NCBI RefSeq assembly: GCF_018139645.1
Contig: NZ_JAGSPM010000007.1
Span: forward strand, 62,001 to 126,000
DNA: 64,000 nt
Origin: Affinundibacterium baiyunense
Lineage (GTDB): Bacteria; Pseudomonadota; Gammaproteobacteria; Burkholderiales; Burkholderiaceae_D
Direction: 5' to 3'
Under the pieces are notes generated by a model. The model ran no database searches. It was given only the letters and a program-made list of their open reading frames with translations, and had not been told where the DNA came from. Positions 20,571-28,121 of this stretch are shown piece after piece. Every line of letters starts with the position of its first letter. Position 1 is the stretch's first letter. A program made the position numbers and the translations under genes.

Positions 20571-21047
20571 TTGTATGCTCTCATTTGTTGACCATGCATG
20601 AAGCGCGTATAGCGCCCCCGTTGCGTGCCTGCCCCAATGGGTTTGAAAACTTTGCCGCCACTCCCAAACTGCCTCTTTAACATGGCCGCGATCGTACAGC
20701 CAAAAACCAGCCTTTAAGTCGCGATAGATGTCCGCTAAATCATCGGCAAGATCTCCAATTACTGGTTCTTCTTTCCCGACGTTGGCGGGATTGAAGAATG
20801 TCGAATAATAGTTGAAGGGTAGAAAGCCAAACCGATTGTAAGTGACCCTCCATTCTTCATCTGAGATTCTTTCCCCCTCTAAGTCTTCACCAAACCCAAG
20901 GTTGGAGGTAGCCAAGATAGCCGAGGACAAATTAGCCAATAACTCAATCGCAGTTTTAACTTCGTTTTCTGTCGATACCGGCTGAGTCTCCGCCCATGCG
21001 CAGAACTTGCGCGCCACTTCTGCAAAATTTTTTAGCGGACTTTCCAT
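20565..21047 (-). CDS. DUF5063 domain-containing protein, cassette-borne
   Basis: A 160-residue soluble protein recognised as DUF5063 from the pattern FAEVARKFCAWAE near the N-terminus, the LPFNYYSTFFNP segment, DLADDLADIYRDLKAGFWLY, and the strongly conserved C-terminal VWEWRQSFQTHWGRHATGAL. The molecular function of the family is not known to me. It is probably all-helical. The gene has no obvious promoter and lies 16 bp inside the cassette start point; its stop codon is inside the attC-like site. Expression would depend on an upstream cassette promoter that is not visible. Confidence 0.82.
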   Translation of the reverse strand: MESPLKNFAEVARKFCAWAETQPVSTENEVKTAIELLANLSSAILATSNLGFGEDLEGERISDEEWRVTYNRFGFLPFNYYSTFFNPANVGKEEPVIGDLADDLADIYRDLKAGFWLYDRGHVKEAVWEWRQSFQTHWGRHATGALYALHAWSTNESIQL

Positions 21048-21069
21048 AGGAGAGTTGTTGAGCTCTAAC

Positions 21070-21418
21070 TTGTATTAAGATGAAAAAACCAAAGTTAACA
21101 TATTCTTAAAAAACTAGCAATGAAGTTTGAAGTCTCTCGAATCCCGCATCCAGCGTAGTTCTTTTTTGTTATACCTCGTGAAAAAAGGTTTAACAGCAGG
21201 AAGCCAATAATCAGCTCGGCACAGCGGTCGCCGACATTATTGATCACATCATTAAAGCATGGCAAAGCATCAAGCGCAGTCAAGCAGGCAGCGCACTTTT
21301 GGCGTATCCTTCTACTTTCCGTGCGGCATGCTTATTGAGTATTGCATATTTCGGCCACTTCATGCATTTGGTTGTCGGTATGCCATGTCTCCCGCACTAT
21401 TTTTTTTTACTGACTCCC
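21070..21418. other. Non-coding stretch upstream of the cassettes and of gabD
   Basis: This region lies between the cassette boundary and gabD. Its plus strand is open in the gabD frame from about 21194 without a convincing start, and the minus strand has a 62-codon frame (21095-21283), EELIIGFLLLNLF-like in composition but not recognisable. A TTAAC at 21094-21098 (minus strand) about 30 bases before the cassette boundary might be a remnant of a shorter site. No integrase or attI could be identified. Confidence 0.4.
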
Positions 21419-22891
21419 ATGACTATCACTACTCGCCTTCAACTCAAAGACAGCGCATTAATCCATGACCACGCTTTTATTCAAAACAATTGGATAGATA
21501 CGCCAGAGCGATTTGCTGTTCATAACCCTGCCACAGGTGCCTTGATTGCCGAGGTCAGTAATCTCGATACCGCCCATGCGCAAGACGCGATACAAACCGC
21601 GCAGGACGCTTTGCCTGCTTGGTCTGCTTTGACGGGCAAAGAACGCGCGAACATCTTGCGTAAGTGGTTTGATTTGATCGTGGCGAATGCCGATGATTTG
21701 GCAGCCATCATGACCGCGGAGCAGGGTAAGCCTTTGGCGGAAGCGAAGGGCGAAGTTTTATATGGCGCGAGTTTTGTCGAATGGTTTGCGGAGGAAGCAA
21801 AACGAGTTTCAGGCGATGTGTTGGCATCAACTTGGGTGGATAAGCGCACGATGGTGTTGAAGCAGCCGATTGGTGTCTGCGCGGCGATTACGCCTTGGAA
21901 TTTTCCATTGGCGATGATTACGCGTAAGGTGGCGCCGGCATTGGCGGCGGGTTGTACGATCGTGATTAAACCAGCGGAGCAAACGCCTTTGTGTGCATTG
22001 GCTTTGGCCGATTTGGCTTTGCGTGCGGGCATGCCTGCGGGGGTATTGAATGTATTAACCGCCGATGCAGAGCAATCGATTGCGATTGGTCGCGTGCTGT
22101 GCGGTAGTTCGGTAGTGCGGCATTTATCGTTCACTGGATCGACGCCAGTCGGTCGTATTTTGATGCAGCAATGCGCACCAACTTTGAAAAAGCTGGCTTT
22201 GGAGCTTGGGGGGCATGCGCCGTTTATTGTGTTTGAAGATGCCGATGTCGATGCAGCGGTGGAAGGTGCTTTGCAATCGAAGTTCCGCAACGCCGGACAG
22301 ACTTGTGTCTGCACCAATCGCTTTTATGTACACGAATCTTTATACGAAGAATTCTTAACGAAGTTTGCGCTCGCCAGTAAGAAAGTCGTAGTAGGCGAGG
22401 GTACGCAAATCGGCGTAAAGCAAGGCCCTTTGATTGACCAACAGGCTTTGGAAAAAGTACAAGCGCACGTTGCTGATGCGGTGGCGCAAGGTGCTCGCGT
22501 CTTGGCGGGCGGCAAGTCGCATGAAAAAGGTGGATTATTTTTTGAACCAACCATCATTGCCGACGTCAATCATCAGATGCTGGTGATGCGTGAAGAGACC
22601 TTTGGTCCTTTGGCAGCGGTAACGCGCTTTAGTAGTGAAGAAGAAGTGATCGCTGCTGCTAATGACACGGATTTTGGTTTGGCGGCGTATTTCTATGCGC
22701 GCGATATTGGCCGCGTGTGGCGTGTGGCTGAAAAATTGGAGTACGGTATGGTTGGTGTTAATACCGGACTGATCGCGAATGAAGTGACGCCGTTTGGCGG
22801 CGTTAAACAATCTGGTTTGGGGCGAGAGGGTTCTAAATACGGGATGGATGAGTATTTGGAGATGAAGTATGTTTGTTTGGGTGGGATTTGA
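21419..22891 (+). CDS. gabD: NAD(P)-dependent succinate-semialdehyde dehydrogenase
   Basis: Aldehyde dehydrogenase oxidising succinate semialdehyde to succinate, the last step of GABA breakdown; 490 residues. Family features are the N-terminal IDTPERFAVHNPATGALIAEV, the TPWNFPLAMITRKVAPALAAG cofactor segment, FTGSTPVGR, the catalytic general base E262 in LELGGHAPF and catalytic C296 in AGQTCVCTNRF. The C-terminal GVKQSGLGREGSKYGMDEYLE matches GabD closely. The ATG at 21419 gives the family length; the frame is open further upstream but without family similarity. No gabT is adjacent, so the source of substrate is not shown. Confidence 0.9.
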   Translation: MTITTRLQLKDSALIHDHAFIQNNWIDTPERFAVHNPATGALIAEVSNLDTAHAQDAIQTAQDALPAWSALTGKERANILRKWFDLIVANADDLAAIMTAEQGKPLAEAKGEVLYGASFVEWFAEEAKRVSGDVLASTWVDKRTMVLKQPIGVCAAITPWNFPLAMITRKVAPALAAGCTIVIKPAEQTPLCALALADLALRAGMPAGVLNVLTADAEQSIAIGRVLCGSSVVRHLSFTGSTPVGRILMQQCAPTLKKLALELGGHAPFIVFEDADVDAAVEGALQSKFRNAGQTCVCTNRFYVHESLYEEFLTKFALASKKVVVGEGTQIGVKQGPLIDQQALEKVQAHVADAVAQGARVLAGGKSHEKGGLFFEPTIIADVNHQMLVMREETFGPLAAVTRFSSEEEVIAAANDTDFGLAAYFYARDIGRVWRVAEKLEYGMVGVNTGLIANEVTPFGGVKQSGLGREGSKYGMDEYLEMKYVCLGGI

Positions 22892-23514
22892 ATTTTTTTT
22901 GAATTGATCTCCGATTCAATACAAAGCTTAGAGCTGTTCATATTTTATTCTTTGTGATTTCTGCGAAGGTTAAATGGGCTTTAAGCTCCCTACCTTTCAA
23001 GGCATCGGTAGCTATACAAGTTCAGATTTGCCTAGAAACCCCTTCTCCCGCAAGCGGGAGAAGGCGGGGATGAGGGTAGTTCAGATTGACGAAATGCATA
23101 TTTAAATGCCGCGTTCTGTATTTAGAACACATGCAGTCGATATGTTTTCTCGCTTGTTAGCCTCCCTCACCCCAACCCTCTCCCGCTTGCGGGAGAGGGA
23201 GTGTTATTAGAACTTTGACTTGTATAGATAACTATGCTTTCAAGGAAGAGGGTGGGGATGGATTGTATTTTCAGAGTCGAGTTTTGGTCGTTTGTAACCC
23301 TTCCCCATCCCAGCCTTCCCCTTGAAGGGGAAGGAGCTTTATCAACGATGGAACAATATTGATCTCAGATTGGCAATGATTGGAAATTACTTGTAATTAT
23401 CCGCAATTTTTAGTCAGTAATTTTATTCAGTATTTTAGTAGTCATTAATTCGCAATTATTCGCAATTCGTTAGAAATCGTTTTGCGCAAAGTAGAAAAGA
23501 AGAGAAAGTAGTTT
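22892..23514. other. Repeat-filled intergenic region
   Basis: A gene-free stretch between gabD and the MFS gene. It holds the REP-like pair at 23039-23201 and a related element at about 23240-23336 built on the palindrome ccttccccttgaaggggaagg. The remaining sequence is AT-rich, with nothing recognisable. Confidence 0.7.
23039..23201. repeat. REP-like palindromic pair, inverted orientation
   Basis: The left unit (23039-23084) has the ctcccgcaagcgggag palindrome and a tail ending in gtagttcag; the right unit (23162-23201) is in the opposite orientation. The spacer of about 77 bp is unrelated to the spacers of the pairs at 13.8 and 62.2 kb. Confidence 0.85.
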
Positions 23515-24732
23515 ATGCATTCCAAAATTAAATTGAGTAACGCGGGCTTAGCAACTTTACTTGCTGCCTTGTCGATGCTTGGACCATTTTCTATCGATGC
23601 GTATTTGCCAGCGTTTTCTTCTATACAAACGAGCTTGCATGCATCTTCGATAGAGGTGCAGCAGACTTTGACGGCGTACATGTTGTCGTTTGCCGCCATG
23701 ACTTTGTGGCATGGTGCATTGTCTGATTCATTTGGACGACGTAATGTGGTGTTGGTTGCTTTGGTGGTTTTTGCGATCGGCTCGTTTGGTTGTGCTTCGG
23801 CACACACCGTGCATTATTTGTGGGTGTTTCGCATCATGCAAGGTGTGGCAGCTGGTGCGGGGATGGTGATTGGTCGGGCGATTGTGCGTGATTTGTATGA
23901 AGGCGCGCCTGCAGAGCGTTTGTTATCCTTGGTGACAATGATCTTTTCGATTGCACCAGCGATTGCGCCGATTATTGGTGGCTGGGTGGTATCGCATTCC
24001 GATTGGCGTACGATTTTTTTACTGCTGTTTGTGTACACGGTTTTGTTGTTGATCGCTTGTTATAAATATTTGCCGGAATCTTTACCTGTCGAAAAGCGCC
24101 AACCGTTTAATGTGAATTTTTTGTGGGAGAGTTATCGCGATGTGTTTAAATCGCCTGGCTTTCATTTTATGGCAGGAACGATAGCGTGTAATTTTGCAGG
24201 TATCTTTTTGTTTATTTCTTCCGCGCCTGCCTTTGTTACACAGCACTTGAAATTAGATGCGCAAAGTTTTGGTTGGCAGTTTGTGCCCATGGTTGGTGGA
24301 ATTTTCTTAGGTTCTCTTGCCGCCAATCGTTTGGCTGGACGTTTAACCATCACACGTCAAGTGAGTATCGGTTTTATGTTTTTGTTGAGCGCGGCTTTCG
24401 CGAATGTGGTGTTCCATTTCTTTTCTATGCCGATGTTGCCATGGTCGGTGATCCCTTTGTTTTTTTATGCGTTTGGAATGTCTGTGGTGTTTCCTGGTGC
24501 AACTTTAATGGTGCTTGAGTTATTTCCCCATATTCGTGGCATCGTTGCATCTTGCCAATCGGCCTCGGTCACTTTATTAAGTGCGGTTGTTGCGGGTGTG
24601 ATGGCACCTGCTCTCGATCATTCTGTGTTATCGCTGGCTTTGGGGCAACTTGGTTTTGCCTTGCTAGGTTTGGCGTTGTGGTATGCGGGCCGTGTTTATG
24701 CGCGTAGACATAAAGTGATTGGTACGCATTGA
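23515..24732 (+). CDS. Bcr/CflA-family multidrug efflux MFS transporter
   Basis: Twelve-helix inner-membrane drug:H+ antiporter of 405 residues. The N-terminal LAALSMLGPFSIDAYLPAF followed by LTAYMLSFAAMTLWHGALSD (with an FGRRNVV loop, motif A) are typical of Bcr/CflA. The AGAGMVIGRAIVRDLYEG segment corresponds to the family's helix-5 antiporter signature region. It is preceded by a purine-rich Shine-Dalgarno (AAGAGAAAG). It is a monocistronic gene, closed by the hairpin at 24871. The substrate is unknown. Confidence 0.88.
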   Translation: MHSKIKLSNAGLATLLAALSMLGPFSIDAYLPAFSSIQTSLHASSIEVQQTLTAYMLSFAAMTLWHGALSDSFGRRNVVLVALVVFAIGSFGCASAHTVHYLWVFRIMQGVAAGAGMVIGRAIVRDLYEGAPAERLLSLVTMIFSIAPAIAPIIGGWVVSHSDWRTIFLLLFVYTVLLLIACYKYLPESLPVEKRQPFNVNFLWESYRDVFKSPGFHFMAGTIACNFAGIFLFISSAPAFVTQHLKLDAQSFGWQFVPMVGGIFLGSLAANRLAGRLTITRQVSIGFMFLLSAAFANVVFHFFSMPMLPWSVIPLFFYAFGMSVVFPGATLMVLELFPHIRGIVASCQSASVTLLSAVVAGVMAPALDHSVLSLALGQLGFALLGLALWYAGRVYARRHKVIGTH

Positions 24733-24870
24733 TATCTATTGATACTTATCGATATTAAGATTCAGTAAACCTGCGTCATCATTCAGATGATCTCATGCCG
24801 CGACGTAGATAGTTGGCGCAGCTAGCCTATGAATTACGTCCTATTGATTGCGTTACAAAAGAAGCCGCAA

Positions 24871-24901
24871 AAAAGCCGCGAATTTATAAGCGGCTTTTTT
24901 T
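24871..24901 (+). terminator. Rho-independent terminator after the MFS gene
   Basis: Stem aagccgc / gcggctt with loop gaatttataa, followed by a run of T (ggcttttttta). It isolates the MFS unit from the downstream Pho-box promoter. Confidence 0.75.
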
Positions 24902-24925
24902 ATTTCTGCCGAAATTCCAATCTGT

Positions 24926-24985
24926 TGTCATGTCACATAACCGTCACTGTTGTGTCACATACATGTCATTTTTACTCTCTATACT
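24926..24985 (+). promoter_or_regulatory. Tandem Pho-box promoter of the porin gene
   Basis: Four TGTCA-type repeats start at 24931, 24942 (CGTCA), 24953 and 24964, each exactly 11 bp apart, the helical period of a PhoB Pho box. The last one (ATGTCAT, 24963-24969) is followed ten bases later by a -10 hexamer TATACT at 24980-24985, with no recognisable -35, as is normal for PhoB-activated promoters. The porin ATG lies 124 bp downstream of the -10. Confidence 0.72.
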
Positions 24986-25109
24986 TGCGCCTGTCGTTGG
25001 ATCGCTGAACTGGTTCAAGGCTTTAAATTAGACTTGTAATCCGCTTTTTGCAGTGCTGTCTCGGTAGTCTGTAAAAAAACAAATTTTTTAATTTTCTGGA
25101 ACTTTAGCT

Positions 25110-26132
25110 ATGAAAAAATCAATTCTTGCACTAGCCGCATTGTCAACATTAGGTGCATTTTCTGGTGCCGCAATGGCGCAAACATCAGTCACGGTTTACG
25201 GTATCGTTGACGCAGGTGTTGCATACAAAAAAGCAGGTGCAGGTTCATTAACATCTTTGGATAGTGGCTTGAACTCCACATCCCGTTTGGGCTTCAGAGG
25301 TACAGAAACATTGAGCGGTGGTTTGAAAGCCAACTTCAATTTGGAAATGGGTTTGAAAGCAGATACTGGTGCAAATGACTCTGCAATTTTTGCACGCGGC
25401 GCTTGGGTTGGCTTGTCTAGCGCAGACTTCGGTTCTGTGAACTTGGGTCGTCACAAATCATTGACATACATCTACGGTGCGCAAATCGATCCATTCATGG
25501 ATGGTTTGTTGGGTAAAACAGATTTGATGTTCAAGATCAACGCAGTTCGTGATAACTCCATCACTTACACATCAAATAGCTTTGGCGGCGGTTTCTCTGT
25601 TGCTGGTCAATATGGCTTCGGTGAAAAAGCGGGCGATGCAAAAGCAAACCGCGTAACTAGCGTCGCAGCTGCGTATGCAAATGGTCCTTTGATGGCGAAC
25701 ATCGTTTGGGATCAAGTAAAAGATACAAACGGCAATTTGGCTGTGGGTGGCGAAAAATTGTTGGCTGGTATGTCTTATGATCTCGGTAAAGATTTCTTCG
25801 GTGTGAAATTAAACGCGATGTATGAAGAGATCAAAGGCTCAACAAGTTTGACAGTTTTGAAAGAAACTAAAGAACAGTTGTACATGATCGGTGGTTCGAT
25901 CAAAGAAGGTGCCAATACTTTTATCTTGAGCTACACAGATTCTAAAGTTAAAACCAGCACAAATGCAGACTCAAATCGTATCGCATTGGGTTACACCTAT
26001 GACTTGTCTAAGCGTACTAACTTGTATGCATCAATGGCTCGTGTAGAAAACGAAAAGTCTGTGAAGACTTTAGCGGATGTGAATGGCGCGACAGCAACTT
26101 TGTTTAACTTTGGTATTCGCCATAAGTTCTAA
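25110..26132 (+). CDS. Burkholderiales-type outer-membrane porin
   Basis: A 340-residue general diffusion porin. A signal peptide with the AMA cleavage motif (MKKSILALAALSTLGAFSG then AAMA) ends near residue 23. The mature protein begins QTSVTVYGIVDAGVAY, and the strand-rich barrel ends with the aromatic C-terminus GIRHKF recognised by the BAM complex. Conserved barrel signatures include SRLGFRGTE and GAWVGLSSADFGSVNLGRHK. The upstream Pho box suggests phosphate-starvation induction, analogous to PhoE or OprP; nothing in the protein itself proves anion selectivity. A terminator follows at 26163. Confidence 0.93.
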   Translation: MKKSILALAALSTLGAFSGAAMAQTSVTVYGIVDAGVAYKKAGAGSLTSLDSGLNSTSRLGFRGTETLSGGLKANFNLEMGLKADTGANDSAIFARGAWVGLSSADFGSVNLGRHKSLTYIYGAQIDPFMDGLLGKTDLMFKINAVRDNSITYTSNSFGGGFSVAGQYGFGEKAGDAKANRVTSVAAAYANGPLMANIVWDQVKDTNGNLAVGGEKLLAGMSYDLGKDFFGVKLNAMYEEIKGSTSLTVLKETKEQLYMIGGSIKEGANTFILSYTDSKVKTSTNADSNRIALGYTYDLSKRTNLYASMARVENEKSVKTLADVNGATATLFNFGIRHKF

Positions 26133-26162
26133 TTTGCTCAATCAGTTTGATTGAAAATTCAG

Positions 26163-26192
26163 AAAAAGCTGCCCGCGATGGCAGCTTTTTTT
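26163..26192 (+). terminator. Rho-independent terminator after the porin
   Basis: Stem aaaaagctgcc / ggcagcttttt around a CGCGAT loop, followed by more T. It sits 30 bp after the porin stop codon. Confidence 0.85.
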
Positions 26193-26302
26193 GTATGGAT
26201 TTGTATAGAATTTTTACGTAAGTGTAATATGCCTTGTCCCGTATTTTTTTTGGACTACAATGCAGCAGTCCATTGGATAATTTGTATTGGAAAGGTGAGA
26301 TC

Positions 26303-26836
26303 ATGAAAAAATTATTGTTGGCCGTATTGGCACTAAGCTTGACTTCAACAGCCGTATTCGCAGGTGAAGCGAAAGTGAGCTTTGCGAAGCTTGATAATTT
26401 CACAGATATCAAGGCTGGCCATGAACAAAAAGAGCGTTTTCGTGAACGTTTGACAGAGGAATTCACCTCGGTGTTTGCAGGCTTTGCCGCCAAACTACCA
26501 GAGGGCTATCGGTTAGAAATAAATGTTACTGACATTGATTTGGCAGGTGACATCCGACCAGGAATGACAATCCATTATGATCAGATTCGTTGGATGAAAG
26601 AAATTGATTGGCCACGCATCCAATTCACTTATGCGTTGAAAAATGCGCAACAAGAAGTGGTCGCCAGCGGCAAGGAAGAATTGCGCGATATGGACTACTT
26701 GCGTCGAGTTCGTATTCCTTCAGGTAAGACTTCATTCGAGTTTGAAGAAAAAATGTTGCAAGATTGGTTTAAACATCAAGTCGTTTCAGGTGCATTTCCT
26801 TCACAAGATGCGAAAACACTTACTGCGACCAAATAG
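26303..26836 (+). CDS. DUF3016 domain-containing secreted protein
   Basis: A 177-residue exported protein. A signal peptide (MKKLLLAVLALSLTSTAVFA) is followed by the DUF3016 region: AKVSFAKLDNFTDIKAG, LEINVTDIDLAGDIRPG, a WMKEIDWPRIQFTY segment and the SGKEELRDMDYLRR motif. It is predicted to be periplasmic and its function is unknown. The start at 26303 has a good Shine-Dalgarno (GGAAAGG); the longer frame from 26234 would add a non-signal sequence. A terminator follows about 50 bp after its stop. Confidence 0.82.
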   Translation: MKKLLLAVLALSLTSTAVFAGEAKVSFAKLDNFTDIKAGHEQKERFRERLTEEFTSVFAGFAAKLPEGYRLEINVTDIDLAGDIRPGMTIHYDQIRWMKEIDWPRIQFTYALKNAQQEVVASGKEELRDMDYLRRVRIPSGKTSFEFEEKMLQDWFKHQVVSGAFPSQDAKTLTATK

Positions 26837-26886
26837 CTTTATTTAAATTAAATAAATTAATTTAAGTAATAACTGTTTTTATGAAG

Positions 26887-26916
26887 GGTCGATTCAATTT
26901 TGAATCGACCTTTTTT
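26887..26916 (+). terminator. Rho-independent terminator after the DUF3016 gene
   Basis: Perfect 10-bp stem ggtcgattca / tgaatcgacc with an ATTT loop, followed by TTTTTT. The rest of the 308-bp gap before trmB (26837-27144) shows no other recognisable feature. Confidence 0.85.
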
Positions 26917-27144
26917 ATTTCTGTGCAAATTTTTATGCATGTTTGTAAGCATGATTGCAGTGAATCAGTGATCCATTGTTGAGTCTGCTTTGTCGATACA
27001 GCTTTATTGAGCAATGATTAGGTTTGCCAAGCGCTCCTTAAGCCACGTAAAATAGCGCCTTCTTGAAGCAAATTAGCTGAACGTATTGCATTAAACGCAT
27101 AAATTTCACGATGTTGCTTCTATTTTTCTCCACCGAATTGATCC

Positions 27145-27888
27145 ATGTCTACAGAAAATCCCAAAACAGGCGATGCTACTGCGCCAACCGAAGAGCCACG
27201 TAAGTCGCTTTTTTATGATCCAACCGAGTACCGTATTCGTAGTTTTGTCACCCGCGCAGGACGACTCTCTGATGCCCAATTAAAAGCGATTGAAATCTTG
27301 GGCGCTAAGTATATGATTCCTTATCAAAAGGGCTTACTCGATGTAGATGCGACGTTTGGACGACAAGCGCCAACTATCTTTGAAATTGGCTTTGGTATGG
27401 GCGAGACCAGTGCCAAAATTTCGACCCTGATGCCTGAGAAAAATTTTATTGGAGTCGAAGTCCATACGCCAGGTGTTGGTAATTTATTGAAACTGACCGA
27501 AGCAGCTGGCTTGCAAAATCAGCGCATTATTCAACACGATGCGTACGAGGTATTAATGCACATGATCGCGCCCGAATCCTTGGCTGGTGTGCATGTGTTT
27601 TTTCCTGATCCTTGGCATAAGGCACGTCACAATAAACGTCGTTTGATTCAAGGGCCGATGGTCGCTTTATTGGCCTCGCGGATTCAATCTGGCGGCTATA
27701 TTCATTGCGCGACCGATTGGGAAGATTATGCTGTGCAAATGTTAGAAGTGCTTAGTGCTGATCCAAGCTTGAAAAATACCGCAGATGGCTATGCGCCACG
27801 CCCAGATTATCGACCTGTAACCAAGTTTGAAAATCGTGGTTTGAAGTTAGGTCATGGTGTGTGGGATTTGGTATTCGAGAAGAAGTAA
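27145..27888 (+). CDS. trmB: tRNA (guanine-N7)-methyltransferase
   Basis: SAM-dependent enzyme making m7G46 in tRNA; 247 residues. The SAM-binding [15 protein letters not shown] segment, [13 protein letters not shown], and the catalytic [19 protein letters not shown] segment are diagnostic of TrmB. The N-terminal region starts with a disordered tail before the [12 protein letters not shown] segment that is also common in the family. It stands alone between terminators. Confidence 0.96.
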   Translation: MSTENPKTGDATAPTEEPRKSLFYDPTEYRIRSFVTRAGRLSDAQLKAIEILGAKYMIPYQKGLLDVDATFGRQAPTIFEIGFGMGETSAKISTLMPEKNFIGVEVHTPGVGNLLKLTEAAGLQNQRIIQHDAYEVLMHMIAPESLAGVHVFFPDPWHKARHNKRRLIQGPMVALLASRIQSGGYIHCATDWEDYAVQMLEVLSADPSLKNTADGYAPRPDYRPVTKFENRGLKLGHGVWDLVFEKK

Positions 27889-27990
27889 GTTGGATCATCA
27901 CGCACTTTGTGACGCTTAATTTTTGTCACATTTATTGTACATAAATCTGATTAACAACTGTAATCGATCACTGCGATAGCGATAGATAAC

Positions 27991-28020
27991 AAAACGCAGC
28001 CTGTAATAGGGCTGCGTTTT
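27991..28020 (+). terminator. Rho-independent terminator between trmB and the glycosyltransferase
   Basis: Stem aaaacgcagcc / ggctgcgtttt with loop tgtaatag, followed by T-run. It separates the Pho-box promoter at 28079 from the upstream gene. Confidence 0.85.
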
Positions 28021-28078
28021 TTTTCATCTATTGCGAGCTCGCGAATTCGTTGGTGATTTTGCTTGTTGGGCTTAATCA

Positions 28079-28112
28079 CTGTCATCTTACTGTCACTTAG
28101 CGTCTCTACAAT
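28079..28112 (+). promoter_or_regulatory. Pho box and -10 element of the glycosyltransferase gene
   Basis: Two heptamers CTGTCAT (28079-28085) and CTGTCAC (28090-28096) are separated by CTTA, matching the PhoB consensus of two 7-bp repeats and a 4-bp spacer. A TACAAT hexamer at 28107-28112 follows ten bases later, the same geometry as the porin promoter. The start codon is at 28122, so the transcript would begin within a few bases of the ATG. Confidence 0.78.
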
Positions 28113-28121
28113 CTGTCTCCT

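Larger units (their letters stand above)
19920..21069 (-). mobile_element. Two-cassette integron-like array without an integrase (candidate CALIN)
   Basis: Two genes in the same orientation are each followed by an attC-like site. Cassette 1 begins at GTTAGAG (complement of 21063-21069), carries the DUF5063 gene and ends with the R'' box CTCTAAC at 20564-20570. Cassette 2 begins at GTTAAAT (20513-20519), carries the 172-residue gene and ends with R'' ATTTAAC at 19973-19979. In each cassette the first seven bases are the exact reverse complement of its own R'' box, as required if a circular cassette had a folded attC. No tyrosine recombinase of the IntI type is encoded in the window. Confidence 0.75.

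Noticed and set aside
27898-27935. GTGACG and TTTGTCACA sequences downstream of trmB, resembling Pho-box parts
   Set aside because: They are inverted, not direct repeats at 11 bp, and no -10 element or gene is suitably placed.
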